Shown here piece by piece: positions 35,085 to 47,276 of a DNA stretch of 64,000 nucleotides. The notes below the pieces were generated by a model. It saw only the letters and a list, made by a program, of their open reading frames with translations, was not told the DNA's origin and did not search any database. Each line of letters begins with the position of its first letter. The stretch's first letter is position 1. Where the stretch lies: positions 139,124,853 through 139,188,852 of the forward strand of contig NC_133387.1 in the NCBI RefSeq assembly GCF_047511655.1. The letters run 5' to 3'. The position numbers and the translations under genes were made by a program. This DNA is from Castor canadensis. Taxonomy: Eukaryota; Chordata; Mammalia; Rodentia; Castoridae.

Positions 35085-36221
35085 CTGTGAAAGATGAATA
35101 AGAATTCACAGGTTTTCTTAGATATTGAATACTTGGAGCTGAGAGTCCCCCAATTATGAAGATGCTAAAGATTACTCTATTTTTTTTTTTTTTTTTGGCA
35201 AAAGATAGATTTAGGAAGAAAATCTAAGTCTTGTTAAAAAAAATGTTAAAACCCATGTGATATAGTATAAGCAATCATCTTTCTCTTTTGGTCCTCAACA
35301 CTTTCCCCCACTTCACAGAGACACTTAGATGACAGACCTTTAAGACTCTTTCTCTATTCACAGTGAAATAGACAATTATCAAGACCATAATTCTGGTAAC
35401 TTGATTTGTTCATAAAATTTACTTTCTTCCTACTCTACCCTACCTTTTCTCAAATGCCCCTCAAGTCCAGAAGGCATGCTCACTGTTCTGGAAAACCCCC
35501 ACCCTTGCCTCACATCCTGTTTTGTGTGTTTGTATACATGCACCAGTGTAGGGCAGGTATGCAGATATGTGGGCGAGAGTGAGCATGCAAAAGCTTGAGG
35601 TGGACTCTAGGGTTGGTGGTGAGGGTGGGAACCTATGCACAGTTTTCAGAAGTGGGCAGAAATGTCTGGCTATGAGGTATTGGTGAATGAAAAGCGTTTT
35701 TCATGGCCAGACCATAAGAAGCCCTTCCTGAGTTATAAGATGGTTTACACCAGAAGGTGTTTTGCTTAACTACTCAGGTAACTGAGACAGCAGTTTTGCA
35801 GTTCAAATAATTCAGGAACTTCTCACAATTTTCTATTTTTTCTATGGTGTGTTTGTTCATTAATGTGCAGCTCAGTGACAGGACCTCATCACTGTAATCT
35901 GTCTCCAAGAGGCCTTGGCAAAAGTAGTTGTAATATTTCTTGAAGGAAAATGGTCATACTAGGAAAGCTACAATTCTATTCTAAAATAAACTTCTGTGCA
36001 TTTTCATTTTTAGCAGAAAAGTAAACACCTGAGAAAGCTTAAGTCAAATTTGTTGAAAGAATTTTGGGCTCTTTAAACCCAATAATCTAAGACCTGAATT
36101 TATTTAAATTTATAATCCTTTGTTTTTTAATACTTTGTCATTTTCCACAAAGGATTTGTGGTTGGTATATAATTCTTTAAAGATACCTGGCTCACTTAAA
36201 AAATAGCACTTGTTGTTGCTT

Positions 36222-36355
36222 GGGGAAGGGAGGGGAGGGGAAGGTGAGGAGAGGGGACTTGAAGGGGATGGAGGGAGTAAGGGGGAAGGGAAGGAGGGAG
36301 CCCAGAGGTAAAGGGAACAAGGTAAAAGGAGATGGAGGAGCAAGGAAAGGAAAAC
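36222..36355 (+). repeat. G-rich purine tract with G-quadruplex motif
   Basis: Begins GGGGAAGGGAGGGGAGGGG (36222-36240), four G runs with loops of one or two bases, then continues as mixed (GGGA/GGAA)n. It lies on the strand opposite the presumed FAM227B transcript. Confidence 0.85.
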
Positions 36356-36689
36356 CAAAAAAACCCAGCAGTCTCCTTTCTTTCCTTTCCTTCTCTCACT
36401 CATTTCTGCTCAGAATCTGGTGAGACCGTGAATCGGGGACAGGGTCATTGACAACACAATTTGTATCCAATATGACTCTGCTGACTTGTTAGGGAGAAAC
36501 TAAATACAACTTCAAACACCAATAATTTTCCGTTCATTTGTAAATCAGCCTGCCCTTAGAGAGTTTTAGTTACATAAATTGTCCCTGGTAAGAAGCAAGG
36601 AATGGGGGAAATGCGCATAAGGTCACCATTAAGTATGAAAAACAGAGATTATCATAAATGTGCATGTGGATGATTACATACAAGAATGT

Positions 36690-37060
36690 GTTCTGGAGGT
36701 GCAATGGAGTCATACACACCTATAATTCCAAATACCTGGGAGGCAGACATTGGGAGGATCACAGTGTGAAGTCAGCTTCTGAAAAAAGTTAGATCCTATC
36801 TTAACATATAAACCAGGCACAGTGGTTCATGCCTGTAACCCCAGCTACACCAGAGCACAGGAGGCATAGGTAGGAGGCTTGCTGTCCAAGGTGAGCTTTG
36901 GGCAAAAACATGAGCCCTTATCCAAAAAATGAAAAAGCAAATAAAAAAAATTAAAATACCAACAAGGGCAAGGGATGTGACTCAGTGGGTACAGTACCTG
37001 CCTAGTAAGCATGAGGCCCTGAATTCAAACCTCATTATTACCAAAAAAGAAAAAAAATGT
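36690..37060 (+). mobile_element. SINE cluster: two B1-like parts and an ID part
   Basis: Two B1-like bodies (acacacctataattccaaatacctgggagg and ggcacagtggttcatgcctg...ggaggcataggtaggagg) are followed by an ID head (gatgtgactcagtgggtacag...gcatgaggccctgaattcaaacc) and an A-rich tail. Confidence 0.75.
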
Positions 37061-37319
37061 GTTCTGTTCTATAGCTATAACTTGGATATGACCATACATT
37101 GCTTATGAACTATACTGTCAAGTCCATGTAAGAAAAAGCTAGAGCAAGAATTCTCAATTATTTTCAGGAAGGAAACATACCATTTTATGTAGGAAATTCT
37201 TAAAATCATTCTTAACTTCAAAAGGTTTCTTGGTAGCCTTTTCTTGAAGCCTAAACATGGAATAGAGAAAACTGTCAAACTATCCACATCTAATACCCAA
37301 CATTTGCAAAGAGTTTAAT

Positions 37320-37545
37320 GTATTGTGCATTTGCTAGGCAGTTTACATATATTAATTCAGTCACCTTCACAATGATCTTGGAAAGTAGGGACTTTTATCC
37401 TATTTTCTTGTTGAGGAAATAGGGTCAGGTAGGTAAAACCACTGTGTCCCACATTTGTACAGCTAAGAAGCAGATGATCTGAACCCAAGCCTTGTGGCTT
37501 AAGGCTTTGGTGCCCACTGCTGTGTGGCTCTCACCGGCTGTGCCG
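37320..37545 (-). mobile_element. MIR, antisense (probable)
   Basis: ttatcctattttcttgttgaggaaatagggtcaggtaggtaa...cagctaagaagcagatgatctgaacccaagcc reads as a reverse MIR core and tRNA-like head. Confidence 0.55.
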
Positions 37546-38344
37546 AGATGGTCACTGGGCTCTGGCATGAACTTGAAGCAGCAGCAGTGGAGAGAGAAGA
37601 GGGAAAAGAAAGAGCCTGGTGTGGGGAAGACAGAGGGGGAGACTGAGCCCATGGAGGGTGGAAATCCAGGAGTCTGTCATGGTTTCTGTCACCAAGGATT
37701 CATTCAAGAAGTATTTATGAAAGAGTTGCATTCAGGAAGCAGCAGGACTTTCCAGAGATTGGAAGATGTGGGGCAAGGCAGAGGTAGACCAGGAAGGAAA
37801 TGTTAGAACTTGGAAGAAGGGGGAAAAAGTGAGAGAAAGGAAAATGAAAAAAAGGGGGGAGGGGGTATATCTGGCAATAGTTACAATTTCATTGCAACTT
37901 TCAAGTGAAACATTCAAAATTTTTCTTTCCATGAATCGGGTAGGAAGTATAATTTTCTGAAAATTCCAGGTACACCTTGCTGAAGCAGGAAGCTTGTACT
38001 CACTCACCCCTGCCAGGCCTAGCCTCAGGCTCTTCAGCATTCAGTCCAGGCTACTACTGAGGCCACAGTGGGCTGCCTGGTTAGAGGACTCTGGCATTGT
38101 GCCCTGTGAGTGACACGACCCCCTCACTCATTCTCCATCTGTCAATGTCACTTCCTCATCTGGATTTTCTCATTTATTTAGGGTCGAATCTGTCCTTTGA
38201 TAACATGTCTCAAATCTGCCTTCATAATCCTATTTAAACATACTCCCAAATACTCCTGGTGCCCTCAGACTCTGTTTCATCTCACTATGTTACAATGAAC
38301 CCATCTTCCAGCTCACTCTAATTTATGATCCCCTCTCTTAAAAG

Positions 38345-38485
38345 AGCAAAAACGCTGGGAGTGGTGGCACATGCCTGCAATCCCAGCATTTGGAAACCTA
38401 AAACAGGAGAATTGTTGAGTTTCAGGCCTGCCTGAGTTACATAGTGAGACCCTGTCTCAAAAAACAAACAAATAACAAAAAAAAC
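38345..38485 (+). mobile_element. B1-like SINE
   Basis: gctgggagtggtggcacatgcc...atcccagcatttgg...tacatagtgagaccctgtctc with an A-rich tail. Confidence 0.8.
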
Positions 38486-38499
38486 CCATACCCAAAGAG

Positions 38500-38720
38500 T
38501 TTTATTGAGATATAGGTTGCATACCATATGCAACTCAAGTTTTTTGTACATACATGAAGTGTGCAACCACTGTCACTAATTCCTTCCCCATTTTTCTGAT
38601 TACCTTTCCTCTCCATGAATCTCTTTTTAGAAGATTGCAGATGGATGCTCATTACTGTGCCTATAAATTTAACAGGTACATCAGGTTTATTTATCAGATG
38701 AGTGTTTCCCCTTCACTTTC
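38500..38720 (-). mobile_element. Ancient L1 3'-end fragment (probable)
   Basis: The stretch agtttttattgagatata...gtgtgcaaccactgtcac...cccattt resembles a mammal-wide old L1 3' region in reverse orientation. It follows a B1 SINE. The identification is from memory of the consensus. Confidence 0.45.
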
Positions 38721-38744
38721 TCCAACAATGTACCACCACATGAA

Positions 38745-38928
38745 ACTTTTTTTTTTTTTTGTGGTACTAGGGCTTGAACTCAGGGCCTTCACCTTGAGCC
38801 ACTCCACCAGCCCTATTTTTGTGAAGGGTTTTTTTTTTTCAAGATAGGGTCTCATGAACTATTTGCCTGATCGCTACCTCCTGAGTAGCTAGGATTACAG
38901 GTGTGAGCCACTGGTGCCTGGCATGAAA
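38745..38928 (-). mobile_element. Composite SINE, antisense
   Basis: T run, gtggtactagggcttgaactcagggcc...ccactccaccagccc (ID), then a second T run and agatagggtctcatgaac...ctcctgagtagctaggattacaggtgtgagcc (B1-like). Confidence 0.8.
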
Positions 38929-39051
38929 CATATTTGAATGCTTCTTTGGAGTTACTCTAAGAAGTGCCCTTTTTCTTCTTTGTGTTCTCAGTGGTGAGAA
39001 ATTCTGTCCTGTGTGAATTCTAAGTTTTGAGAACTTCTGAGAGTCACTTGG

Positions 39052-39168
39052 AAAGCTGGGCATGGTGACTAATGCCTGAAATCCCGGCACTCGGGAGTTG
39101 CTGAGGCAGTAGGACCTTGATTTTGAGCCCACGTTGGACTCCATAGTGAGACCCTATCTTGTGAAGAA
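39052..39168 (+). mobile_element. B1-like SINE
   Basis: agctgggcatggtgactaatgcc...atcccggcactcgggag...catagtgagaccctatctt. Confidence 0.75.
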
Positions 39169-39629
39169 AGAAGTATCACTTGGAATCAGACCGAGACTAG
39201 CTGATGTTTTTGGTGAAAGATAAGCTAAGATTTGAAAGTAATGGTCTGGATTTTCTTGTGTGACAGGGAAAGCAGCTTGGCGAGTTCCAACGTGTTTACA
39301 AGTGTAGTGGCATGAGTGACAGTTACTGTTTCCCATGGGCTGATAAAGGGCTGCACTCCTCTGATACTCTTGTGCATATGGGTGTGTTGGAAGAAGTGGG
39401 TGAGTCTGAATACTTTATTGTCTTCTCTGTTACAGTTCAGCTTTTGAAATAAACAGATTCAAGAAGCCTAATTGTCCTTGCTTTTGGGGACAAATGTTTG
39501 GGAGTGTAGGGAAGACAGCAGATTGGGAGGGAGATAAGGTCAGCTGAGTAGATTGTTCTTGTAGTTTTCATTTTTCTTAGGGCAGGATGTGGGCAGGCAT
39601 GGGTTCATTGTTTTTAAAAAAGGCTTAAG

Positions 39630-39986
39630 GAGGATCCAAAATGGAAACTGGGACACAGACACAGACAGCGTGAACTCCGTGAATCAGGGACCTTGCTGAG
39701 ACACTGGAGACATGGTTGGCTGAGGTAAAGCACCAGGGAGAGCTGAAACTTAAGCACCCTGAACCCTTAGCCCATGGAAGTCTTCTCCATGCCATGATAC
39801 ACTGAAAGAACAGGCAGGCCACCCTCATGCTACTGCTACCCGCCTGCCAGCCAGGCCACCACCTGCCCACCCATTGACCCACTGGTCTCAGCCGCCTGCT
39901 CTCTAGCCTGCTGGCCACCAGCTCCAAACATGCTTGGGAGATCTTCAGCAGACCAAACAGAATACTTTCCTGCTAGAACCACCCTT

Positions 39987-40018
<32 letters not shown>

Positions 40019-40421
40019 GAAGAAACAAAACTCTGAAACCCTGAACCCAGCCTGTAAAAAGCTTCTCCATGCCACATTACACTGAGAAAACAGGAGGCCT
40101 CCAGCACCGCCAGACACCAGCTCCAAACCTGCCTAGGGGACTTAGACAAACAGGACTGATGCTAAAGAAGTAACACCAGTACTACTAAGACTGAAATTCT
40201 ACTGTTCCTGAACTGGGAATTTTTTTTTTCTTTAAGTGTTTGTTTGTCTTGTTTGCTGTTTGATTGTCCACCATCTCCCCCTATTGATTTCTTTGGTTCT
40301 CCATGTTTTTTCTTTCTTTTTCTTTTTTTCTCTTTCTTTCTTGGTTTTGTTAGTTTTACTATTGTAAGTTAGCAAATACTAAATTACACATATAACAGGG
40401 ACAGAAACAGTATGAAGTGGA
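39630..40421 (+). promoter_or_regulatory. Older L1 5' UTR with two diverged tandem units
   Basis: It opens with a gaggatccaaaatgga segment. Two related units follow, about 39758-39960 and about 40040-40150. Each begins ctgaaccc, continues with cttctccatgccac/atgat and acactga-aaacagg, and ends caccagctccaaac. They are separated by an (AAAAC)n-like stretch near 39992-40016. This resembles the monomer-type promoters of some rodent L1s. Activity is unknown. Confidence 0.6.
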
Positions 40422-41599
40422 ATGATGAGAAGACGAAAAAGGGATGGAAACCATTCTCTCCCCAAAAATAAATTAGTACAGGACTCAGAAGGAAATGAAG
40501 AAAACAGGTACCCAGATCCAGATTCCAACAAAAATAAACTATACCAAGGAACTCAATGAAGCCCACAAGAACTGTCTGAAAGAAGAAATCCTGCAAGTAA
40601 TCAATGAAAATTTCATAGAGATGTTACTAGACATGGTCACCCAAAACGTACAGGAGGCACTCAAGAAATTCCAAGACAACAAAAATAAAGAATATATGAG
40701 AAAACACAAAAACAAATAAGTGAACTCAGAGGAGCTCTAAATAAACACCAAACTGAAACCGAGAACACCATAAATAGAGATAAATGAATTAAGAACAAAA
40801 ATTGACAATATTAAAGAGTATGGAAAACCTCAGAAAAAAAGAATGAAACAGAAATAAAAAACAAAATGGAAGGCCATTCCAGCAGACTAGAACAAGCAGA
40901 AGACAGAATCTCAGAACTTGAAGATGAAATGAAAATTAAAGGAAAAACTGAAGAGCTATAAGTCAGACAACTCAAGACCTATGAAAGGAATATGCAAGAA
41001 CTCACCAACTCCATCAAAAGACCAAACTTGAGAATCATGGGCATTGAAGAAGGAGAAGAGGTGCAAGCAAAAGGAATTCAAAATATATTCCACAAAATAA
41101 TAACAGAAAATTTCCCAAATCTAGAGAAAATTATGCCCATTCAGGTACAGGAAGCCTCCAGGATACCAAATAGACTTGACCAAAATAGAACTACCCCCAT
41201 GACATATTATCATTAAAACAACAAGCACAGAGAATAGAGAAAGAACACTGAAGGCTGTAAGAGAGGAAAAACAAATAATATACAAAGGTAAACCCATCAA
41301 AATCTCAGCAGATTTCTCAATGGAAACCTTATAAGCAAGAAGAGCATGGAGTGAGGTCTTCCAGGCACTGAATGAAAATAACTTCAATCCCAGGATACTC
41401 TACCCAGCAAAACTATCATTCAAAATAGATGACTGTCTTCTATGACAGTCAAAACCTAAAACAATATTTGACCACCAAGCCATCACTACAAAAGATTCTT
41501 CAAGGAATACTACACACAGAAAGTGAAAGCAAACAAAACCATGAAAGGGCAGGCAGTACCAAACCACAGGAGAAGAAAAGGCAAGAAAGTAAAGAGTAA
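40422..41599 (+). pseudogene. Older L1 ORF1, broken
   Basis: It aligns with the intact ORF1 from an ATG at 40422 to a TAA at 41597-41599. Recognisable pieces include NYTKELNEAHKNCLKEEILQ, the RRM-side RPNLRIMGIEEGEEVQ and the downstream AKLSFKID region. It is split by several frameshifts and in-frame stops (for example after the coiled-coil start near 40720 and near 40960), so no ORF1 protein can be made. Confidence 0.88.
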
Positions 41600-41649
41600 C
41601 ACTGATTCAGCTACACACAATGAAACCCTTAAACAACAAAGAAAACTAA

Positions 41650-44600
41650 ATGACAGGAATCACCACATACCTATCAATACTAACACTGAATGTTAAAGGA
41701 CTTAATTCCCCCATTAAAAGACATTATTTGGCAAACTCGATTAAAAAGGAAGATCCAACAATCTGCTGCCTACAGGAGACCCATCTCATCTACAGAAACA
41801 AGCACTGGCTGAGGGTGAAAGGCTGGAAGAAGATTTACCAAGCCAGTGGCCCCCCCAAAACAGACAGGGGTAGCAATACTTATCTCAGACAAAGTAGACT
41901 TCAATCTTACATTGATCAAAATAGATAAAGAAGGACACTACATACTAATAAAAGGGGAAATACACCAAAAAAAAATTATCAACCTATATGCACCCAACAT
42001 CAATGCACCCAATTTCATCAAACATACTCTGAAGGACCTAAAACATATATAAACTCCAACACAGTGGTAGTGGGAGACTTTAATATCCACCTATCACCAA
42101 TGGATAGGTCATCCAAACAAAAAATCAATAAAGAAATACTAGAACTAAATCATACCATAGATCAAATGGACCTAGTATTCTGTATGTCTACAGAATATTT
42201 CACCCAACTTCTGCACAATGTACATTCTTCTCAGCAGCCCATGAAACCTTCTCCAAAACTGATCATATATTAGAGCACAAAGCAAGCCTCAGCATATATA
42301 AGGAAATAGAAAAACTCTCATGCATTCCATATGATCACAATGCATTAAAACTAGAAATCAACAACAAAAACAACAGTAAAAACATGCAAACCCAATTGAA
42401 CAACCCATTGCTCAATGATCAATGGATCATTGATAAAATAAAAGAGGAAATTAAAAGGTTCCTGGAAGTTAATGGAAATGAAAACACAACCTACCAGGAC
42501 CTATGGAACGCAGCAAAGGCAGTCCTGAGAGGAAAGTTTATAGCCATGAGTGCATATAGTAAAAGGTCAGAAAGATCTCAAATCAATGACCTAATACTAC
42601 ATCTCAGACTCCTAGAAAAACAAGAACAAATCCCACTAAGGGCTGAAATCAATGGAATAGAAACAACAACAACAACAAAATATACAAAGAATCAATGAAG
42701 CAAAAAGCTGGTCCTTTGAAAAAATAAATAAGATTGACAGACCCCTGGAAAACCTTACTAAAATGAGGAGAGAAAAAACCCAAATCAGTAAAATCAGAAA
42801 TGCAAAAAGGAGATAACAACAAACACCATGGAAATCCAGGAAATCATTAGAGACTACTTTGAGAACTTATATTCTAATAAATTTGAAAATCTTGAAGAAA
42901 TGGACAAATTCCTAGATACTTATGATCACCCAAAACTAAACCAAGAGGATATTAATCACCTAATAGATCTATAACACAAAATGAAATTGAAGCAGCAATA
43001 AAGAGTCTCCCAAAAAAGAAAAGTCCAGGACCTGATGGAGTCTCTGCTGAATTCTATGAGACGTTTAAAGAATAATTAATACCAACCCTCCTTAAACTGT
43101 TCCATGAAATAGAAAGGGAAGGAACACTGCCTAACCCATTTTATGAATCCAGTATTACACTCATCCCAAAACCAGACAAAGACATCTCTAAAAAGGAGAA
43201 CTAAATGCCAATTTATTTAATGAACATCAATGCAAAAATCCTCAATAAAATAATGGCAAACCGAATCCAACAACACAACAGAAATATCATCCACCATTAT
43301 CAAGTTGGCTACATCCCAGGGATGCAGGGGTGGTTCAACATATGCAAATCTATAAATGTAATACAGCACATTAATAGAAGCAAAGACAAAAGACACTTGA
43401 TCATCTCAATAGATACAGAAAAAGCCTTTGACAAGATCCAACACCACTTCATGATAAAAGCTCTAAGAAAACTAGGAATAGAAGGAATGTATCTCAATAT
43501 TGTAAAGGCTGTATGTGACAAATCTACAGCCAACATCATACTTAATGAAGAAAAACTGAAACCATTCCCTCTAAAATCAGGAATGAGACAAGGGTGCTCA
43601 CTATCCCCACTCCTGTTCAATGCAGTCCTGGAATTCATAGCCAGAGCAGTTAGGCAAGAAGAAGAAATAAAAGGAATACAAATCAGTAAAGAAACTGTCA
43701 AAATATCCCTATTTACAGATGACGTGATCTTATTCCTTAAAGACCCAAAAATATCTACCCTAAAACTCTTAGACACCATAAACAGCTACAGCAAGGTGGC
43801 AGGATAAAAAATTAACTTACAAAAATCATTATCTTTTCTATATACCAACAACGAACAAATTGAGAAAGAATATATGAAAACAATTCCATTTATAATAGCC
43901 TCAAAAAAAAAAAATCAAATACCTAGGAGTAAACTTACTAAAGGATGTGAATGACCTCTACAAGGAGAACTACAAACCCCTGAAGAAAGAAACCGAGGAA
44001 GACTACAGAAGGTAGAAAGATCTCCCATGCTCATGGATTGGTAGAATCAACATAGTAAAAATGGCTATCCTACCAAAAGCAATCTACATGTTTAATGCAA
44101 ATTCCCATCAAAATCCAAAGACTTTTATCACAGAGATTGAAAACTCTACCCAAAAGTTCATTTGGAAACACAAGAGACCGCTAATAGCTAAGGCAATACT
44201 CAGCAAAAAGAGCATGCTGGAGGTATCACAATACCCAACTTCAAAGTATATTACAAAGCAATATATAATACCAGCATGGTACTGGCACAAAAACAGACAT
44301 TAAGATCAGTGGAACAGAATAGAGGACCTGGATATGAATCCACACAAGTATATACACTTATTTTTGACAAAGGTGCCAAAAATATACAATGGAGAAAAGA
44401 CAGCCTCTTCAACCAATGTTGCTGGGAAAAGTGGTTATCTGTCTGCAAGAAACTAAAACTAGATCCATGTTTTTCACCCTGTACTAGTATCAACTCAAAA
44501 TGGATCAAGGACCTTAATATCAGACCTGAAACTCTGAAGTTAATACAGGAAGGAGCAGGAAACACTCTGGAAGTAATAGGTATAGGCAAGGACTTCCTAA

Positions 44601-45429
44601 TAGAACCCAAGCAGCTCAGCAACTAAAAGAAAGTATGGACAAAGGGGACTTCATAAAATTAAAAATCTTCTGCACAACAAAAGAAATGGTCTGTAAACTA
44701 AAGACACCACCCACAGAGTAGGAGAAAATATTTTTGCCAGATATACATCAAAGGACTGATAACCAGAAAATACAGGGAACTCAAAAATCCAAAATTAATG
44801 AACCGATAAAGAAATGGGCAACTGAACTAAACAGAACTTTCTCAAAAGAAGAAATTCAAATGGCTAAAAAACACATGAAAAAATGCTCACCATCTCTAGC
44901 CATAAAGGAAATGCAAATTAAAACCACATTAAGATTCTACCTCACCCCTGTTACAATAGCCATCATGAAAAACACCACCACCACTCGTTCTTGGCGAGGA
45001 TGTGGGGAAAAAGGAACCCTTGTACACTGCTGGTGGGAATGCAAGCTAGTGTAACCAGTCTGAAAAAAAAATTGGAGGCTTCTTAAAAATCTAAACATGG
45101 ATCTGCCGTATGATCCAGCAATCCCACTCCAGGGGATATACCCAAAGGAATGCAACACAGGCTCCTCCAAAGGCACCTGCACACCCATGTTTATTACATT
45201 GCTTTTCACAATAGCCAAGTTAGGGAAACAGCCAAGATGCCCCATTACTGACAAATGGATCAAGAAAATGTGGTATTTATACACAATGGAATTTTACTGA
45301 GCCATGAAGAAGAATGAAATCTTATCATTTGCAAGTAAATGGATGGGACTGGAGAACATCATTCTGAGCAAGGTTAGCCAGGGTTAGAAGACCAAAAATC
45401 GTATGTTCTCCCTCATATGCAGACTTTAG
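41650..45429 (+). pseudogene. Older L1 ORF2, broken
   Basis: The reading begins MTGITTYLSILTLNVKGLNS at 41650 and is homologous to the intact ORF2 up to a TAG at 45427-45429. It is broken repeatedly: a frameshift near 41850-41930, stops after 42050, a frameshift near 42270, and others near 42690, 43075, 43205, 43805 and beyond. The reverse-transcriptase catalytic motif reads FTDD instead of FADD (around 43712), and the second glycine-tryptophan-rich C-terminus is shifted. It cannot encode a working enzyme. Confidence 0.9.
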
Positions 45430-46150
45430 ATCTAGGGCAAATACAGCAGTGTTGTTGGACTTGGGTCACATGACAAGGGGAGAACACATACGGGAGGTAT
45501 GGGGATAGGTAGAAAACCCAAAACATGAAAGTGTTTGATGTCCTCACTCCGGAGGAGCTAATACAGAAACCTTAAAGCGACAAAGGTCAATATGAGAAGG
45601 GGATCAGGAACCAGTGTAAAGATCAGTTAGAGATGAATCAACTTCAGTTGTAACACATTTGTACATGGAAGCAATGCTAGGAATCTCTCCATATAGCTAT
45701 CCTTGGCTCAACTACAAAAACGCTTTGTCTTTCTTATTGTGCTTATGTCTTCTCTTCAACAAAATTAGAGATAAGGGCAGAACAGGTTCTGCCTGGAAGC
45801 GAGGGGGGTTGGGGGTGAAATAGTGGGGGTGGGGGGCAGGGTGGAGAAATGACCCAAACAGTGTATGCACATGTGAGTAAGTGAATAAAAAAAATAGGCT
45901 TGAGTTTAAATCCTACGGCTGGAGGAGGAACAATAGAGGATGACTTTTAACAGTTAATTGAATTAGCATGGTAGGTGTTTTTTGGATAAAAATGTTAACA
46001 GTGTTGCTCTAGATGAGCCGTTAAGTAGAAACCCTCTGTAGACATTCCAGTTGGTATATTTTTACCTAATAAACCCACTGTGGCTTCATGTAACATATTT
46101 GTTCAATTGGGAATGACTTTAAGCACTACAAAGTCGAATGAGAAACAAAC

Positions 46151-46225
46151 CTGCTAAGCTCCTTGTTAATTCTTTCCTGTCGCTCCTTTAGGAGTTTTAT
46201 TTCTTCAGCAATTATTTGCTTTTCC
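46151..46225 (-). CDS. FAM227B: Probable FAM227B internal exon (coiled-coil)
   Basis: This 75-bp minus-strand exon runs from acceptor ccatag to donor AG|gtttgt. With AT carried from the exon at 47277-47357 it reads M-EKQIIAEEIKLLKERQERIN then KELS and two further bases. The Lys/Glu-rich heptad-like pattern predicts a helix or coiled coil. The incoming phase agrees exactly with the upstream exon (AT|G), which supports both. The donor (gtttgt) is a weaker match than usual. Surrounding DNA is non-repetitive, unlike most of the region. The gene is inferred from position opposite GALK2. Confidence 0.68.
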
Positions 46226-47276
46226 CTATGGAATCAAAATTCAGGGTTAAATTTTAAAACAGAACAAGCAATCCTAGTCGGGAAAGAATAAATAAAGAGT
46301 TCACTGATATCTGAATGCCAGTAAAAGAACTTTAGGAAGCAATCCTTTTTTCCCGAGGGACTGCTTGGTGTGCACAAACTCCTTCCCTTTTACAAATGTG
46401 CCAGTGGCGTTGCCCACACCCACGACACCTGCTGTGGCCTGCAGGCTACCTTGCTACTTCTGTAGCAGGGCCTTCTAGCAAGGTGTTCTCTCCTGTCTTC
46501 CTGCTAAGCTAGAACTCTGTGGGGCTTGCATGCGTGTGTACACGCATCGTGTGACTTAGTGTGCATAGGCAGCAGGGACAAGGACCCACGGAAAGCAGAG
46601 TCTCCCACTATTTTCTGCCTGCTGGCCACAGCCTGGCTGCTTTTCCCTCCATTGTCCTCTCTTTGATGAATACCATCAGGACCCATGATGCCGGTCTTTC
46701 CCCCCTCTTCAGGCAACCAAATCTTTAGGCAGTAACCTTGATACCATGGACAGAATTTTATCTTGTAAAAATTCATGGATATTTTCTCACAATCCATTCC
46801 TAACTTCTAGCACATAAAAATGCCATGACTGGCCATGAGCATTCATTTCTATTTAGCTGACAGTGTTCCCTCAGGAAACATTTCACAAAAGACCTCTGTC
46901 TTGCTTCCTTGAACCCCCACTCCAGCTGCCAACCAAGCTCAGGGAGCTCTTCCTACTGTAGACAGCCTTTCTGCTTCTCCCATGATATAGCTTGATGAAG
47001 GTATAGCACTCATCTGTACTGCTCCAGGCTACCCTATGTTGGGGTGTGTACCCCCAGCCACACATGGCAAAACTTCCTTTCTTCAGTGCCTGACACCTGC
47101 CAGGGTCCCATAGTTTATAACATACACCCTTGACACTTACCTTGAAAAGATCATCTGCGTTTGTAAGATGTTCAGAAACAACCCCTTATTTTAGGAGTTA
47201 AGTTTGGATGATTTCTCTGATTGCTTCCAGCTATAAAAAATATTTTATATTAAATAATAATATGGCATGAACTTAC

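Larger units (their letters stand above)
39630..45895 (+). mobile_element. Older full-length LINE-1, degenerate
   Basis: This plus-strand L1 of about 6.27 kb has a 5' UTR, ORF1 remnant, 50-bp spacer, ORF2 remnant, G-rich 3' UTR and short A-rich tail. It is flanked by imperfect direct repeats aggcttaag (39621-39629) and aggcttgag (45896-45904), taken as a diverged target-site duplication. Many frameshifts and stops make it non-autonomous. Its ORFs align along their whole length with the young L1, but its 5' UTR does not. Confidence 0.88.
35085..46150 (-). other. FAM227B: Presumed FAM227B intron(s) with older full-length L1
   Basis: This stretch separates the terminal exon from the coiled-coil exon. 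It contains the degenerate L1 (39630-45895), B1/ID SINEs between 36690 and 39168, a MIR at about 37320-37545, an old L1 end at about 38500-38720 and a purine-rich G tract near 36222. A missing small coding exon is expected here from the phase mismatch, but I did not find a convincing one. Nothing recognised in 35085-36220, 37550-38340 or 39170-39620. Confidence 0.55.

Noticed and set aside
36110..36403. Proline/serine-rich minus-strand open reading (SPSSPLSSPSPPLPSPS)
   Set aside because: Translation of the purine-rich simple repeat on the other strand.
37534..37570. Minus-strand 27-bp micro-exon with good acceptor and gtgaga donor
   Set aside because: It lies at the edge of a MIR fossil and would not repair the FAM227B phase.
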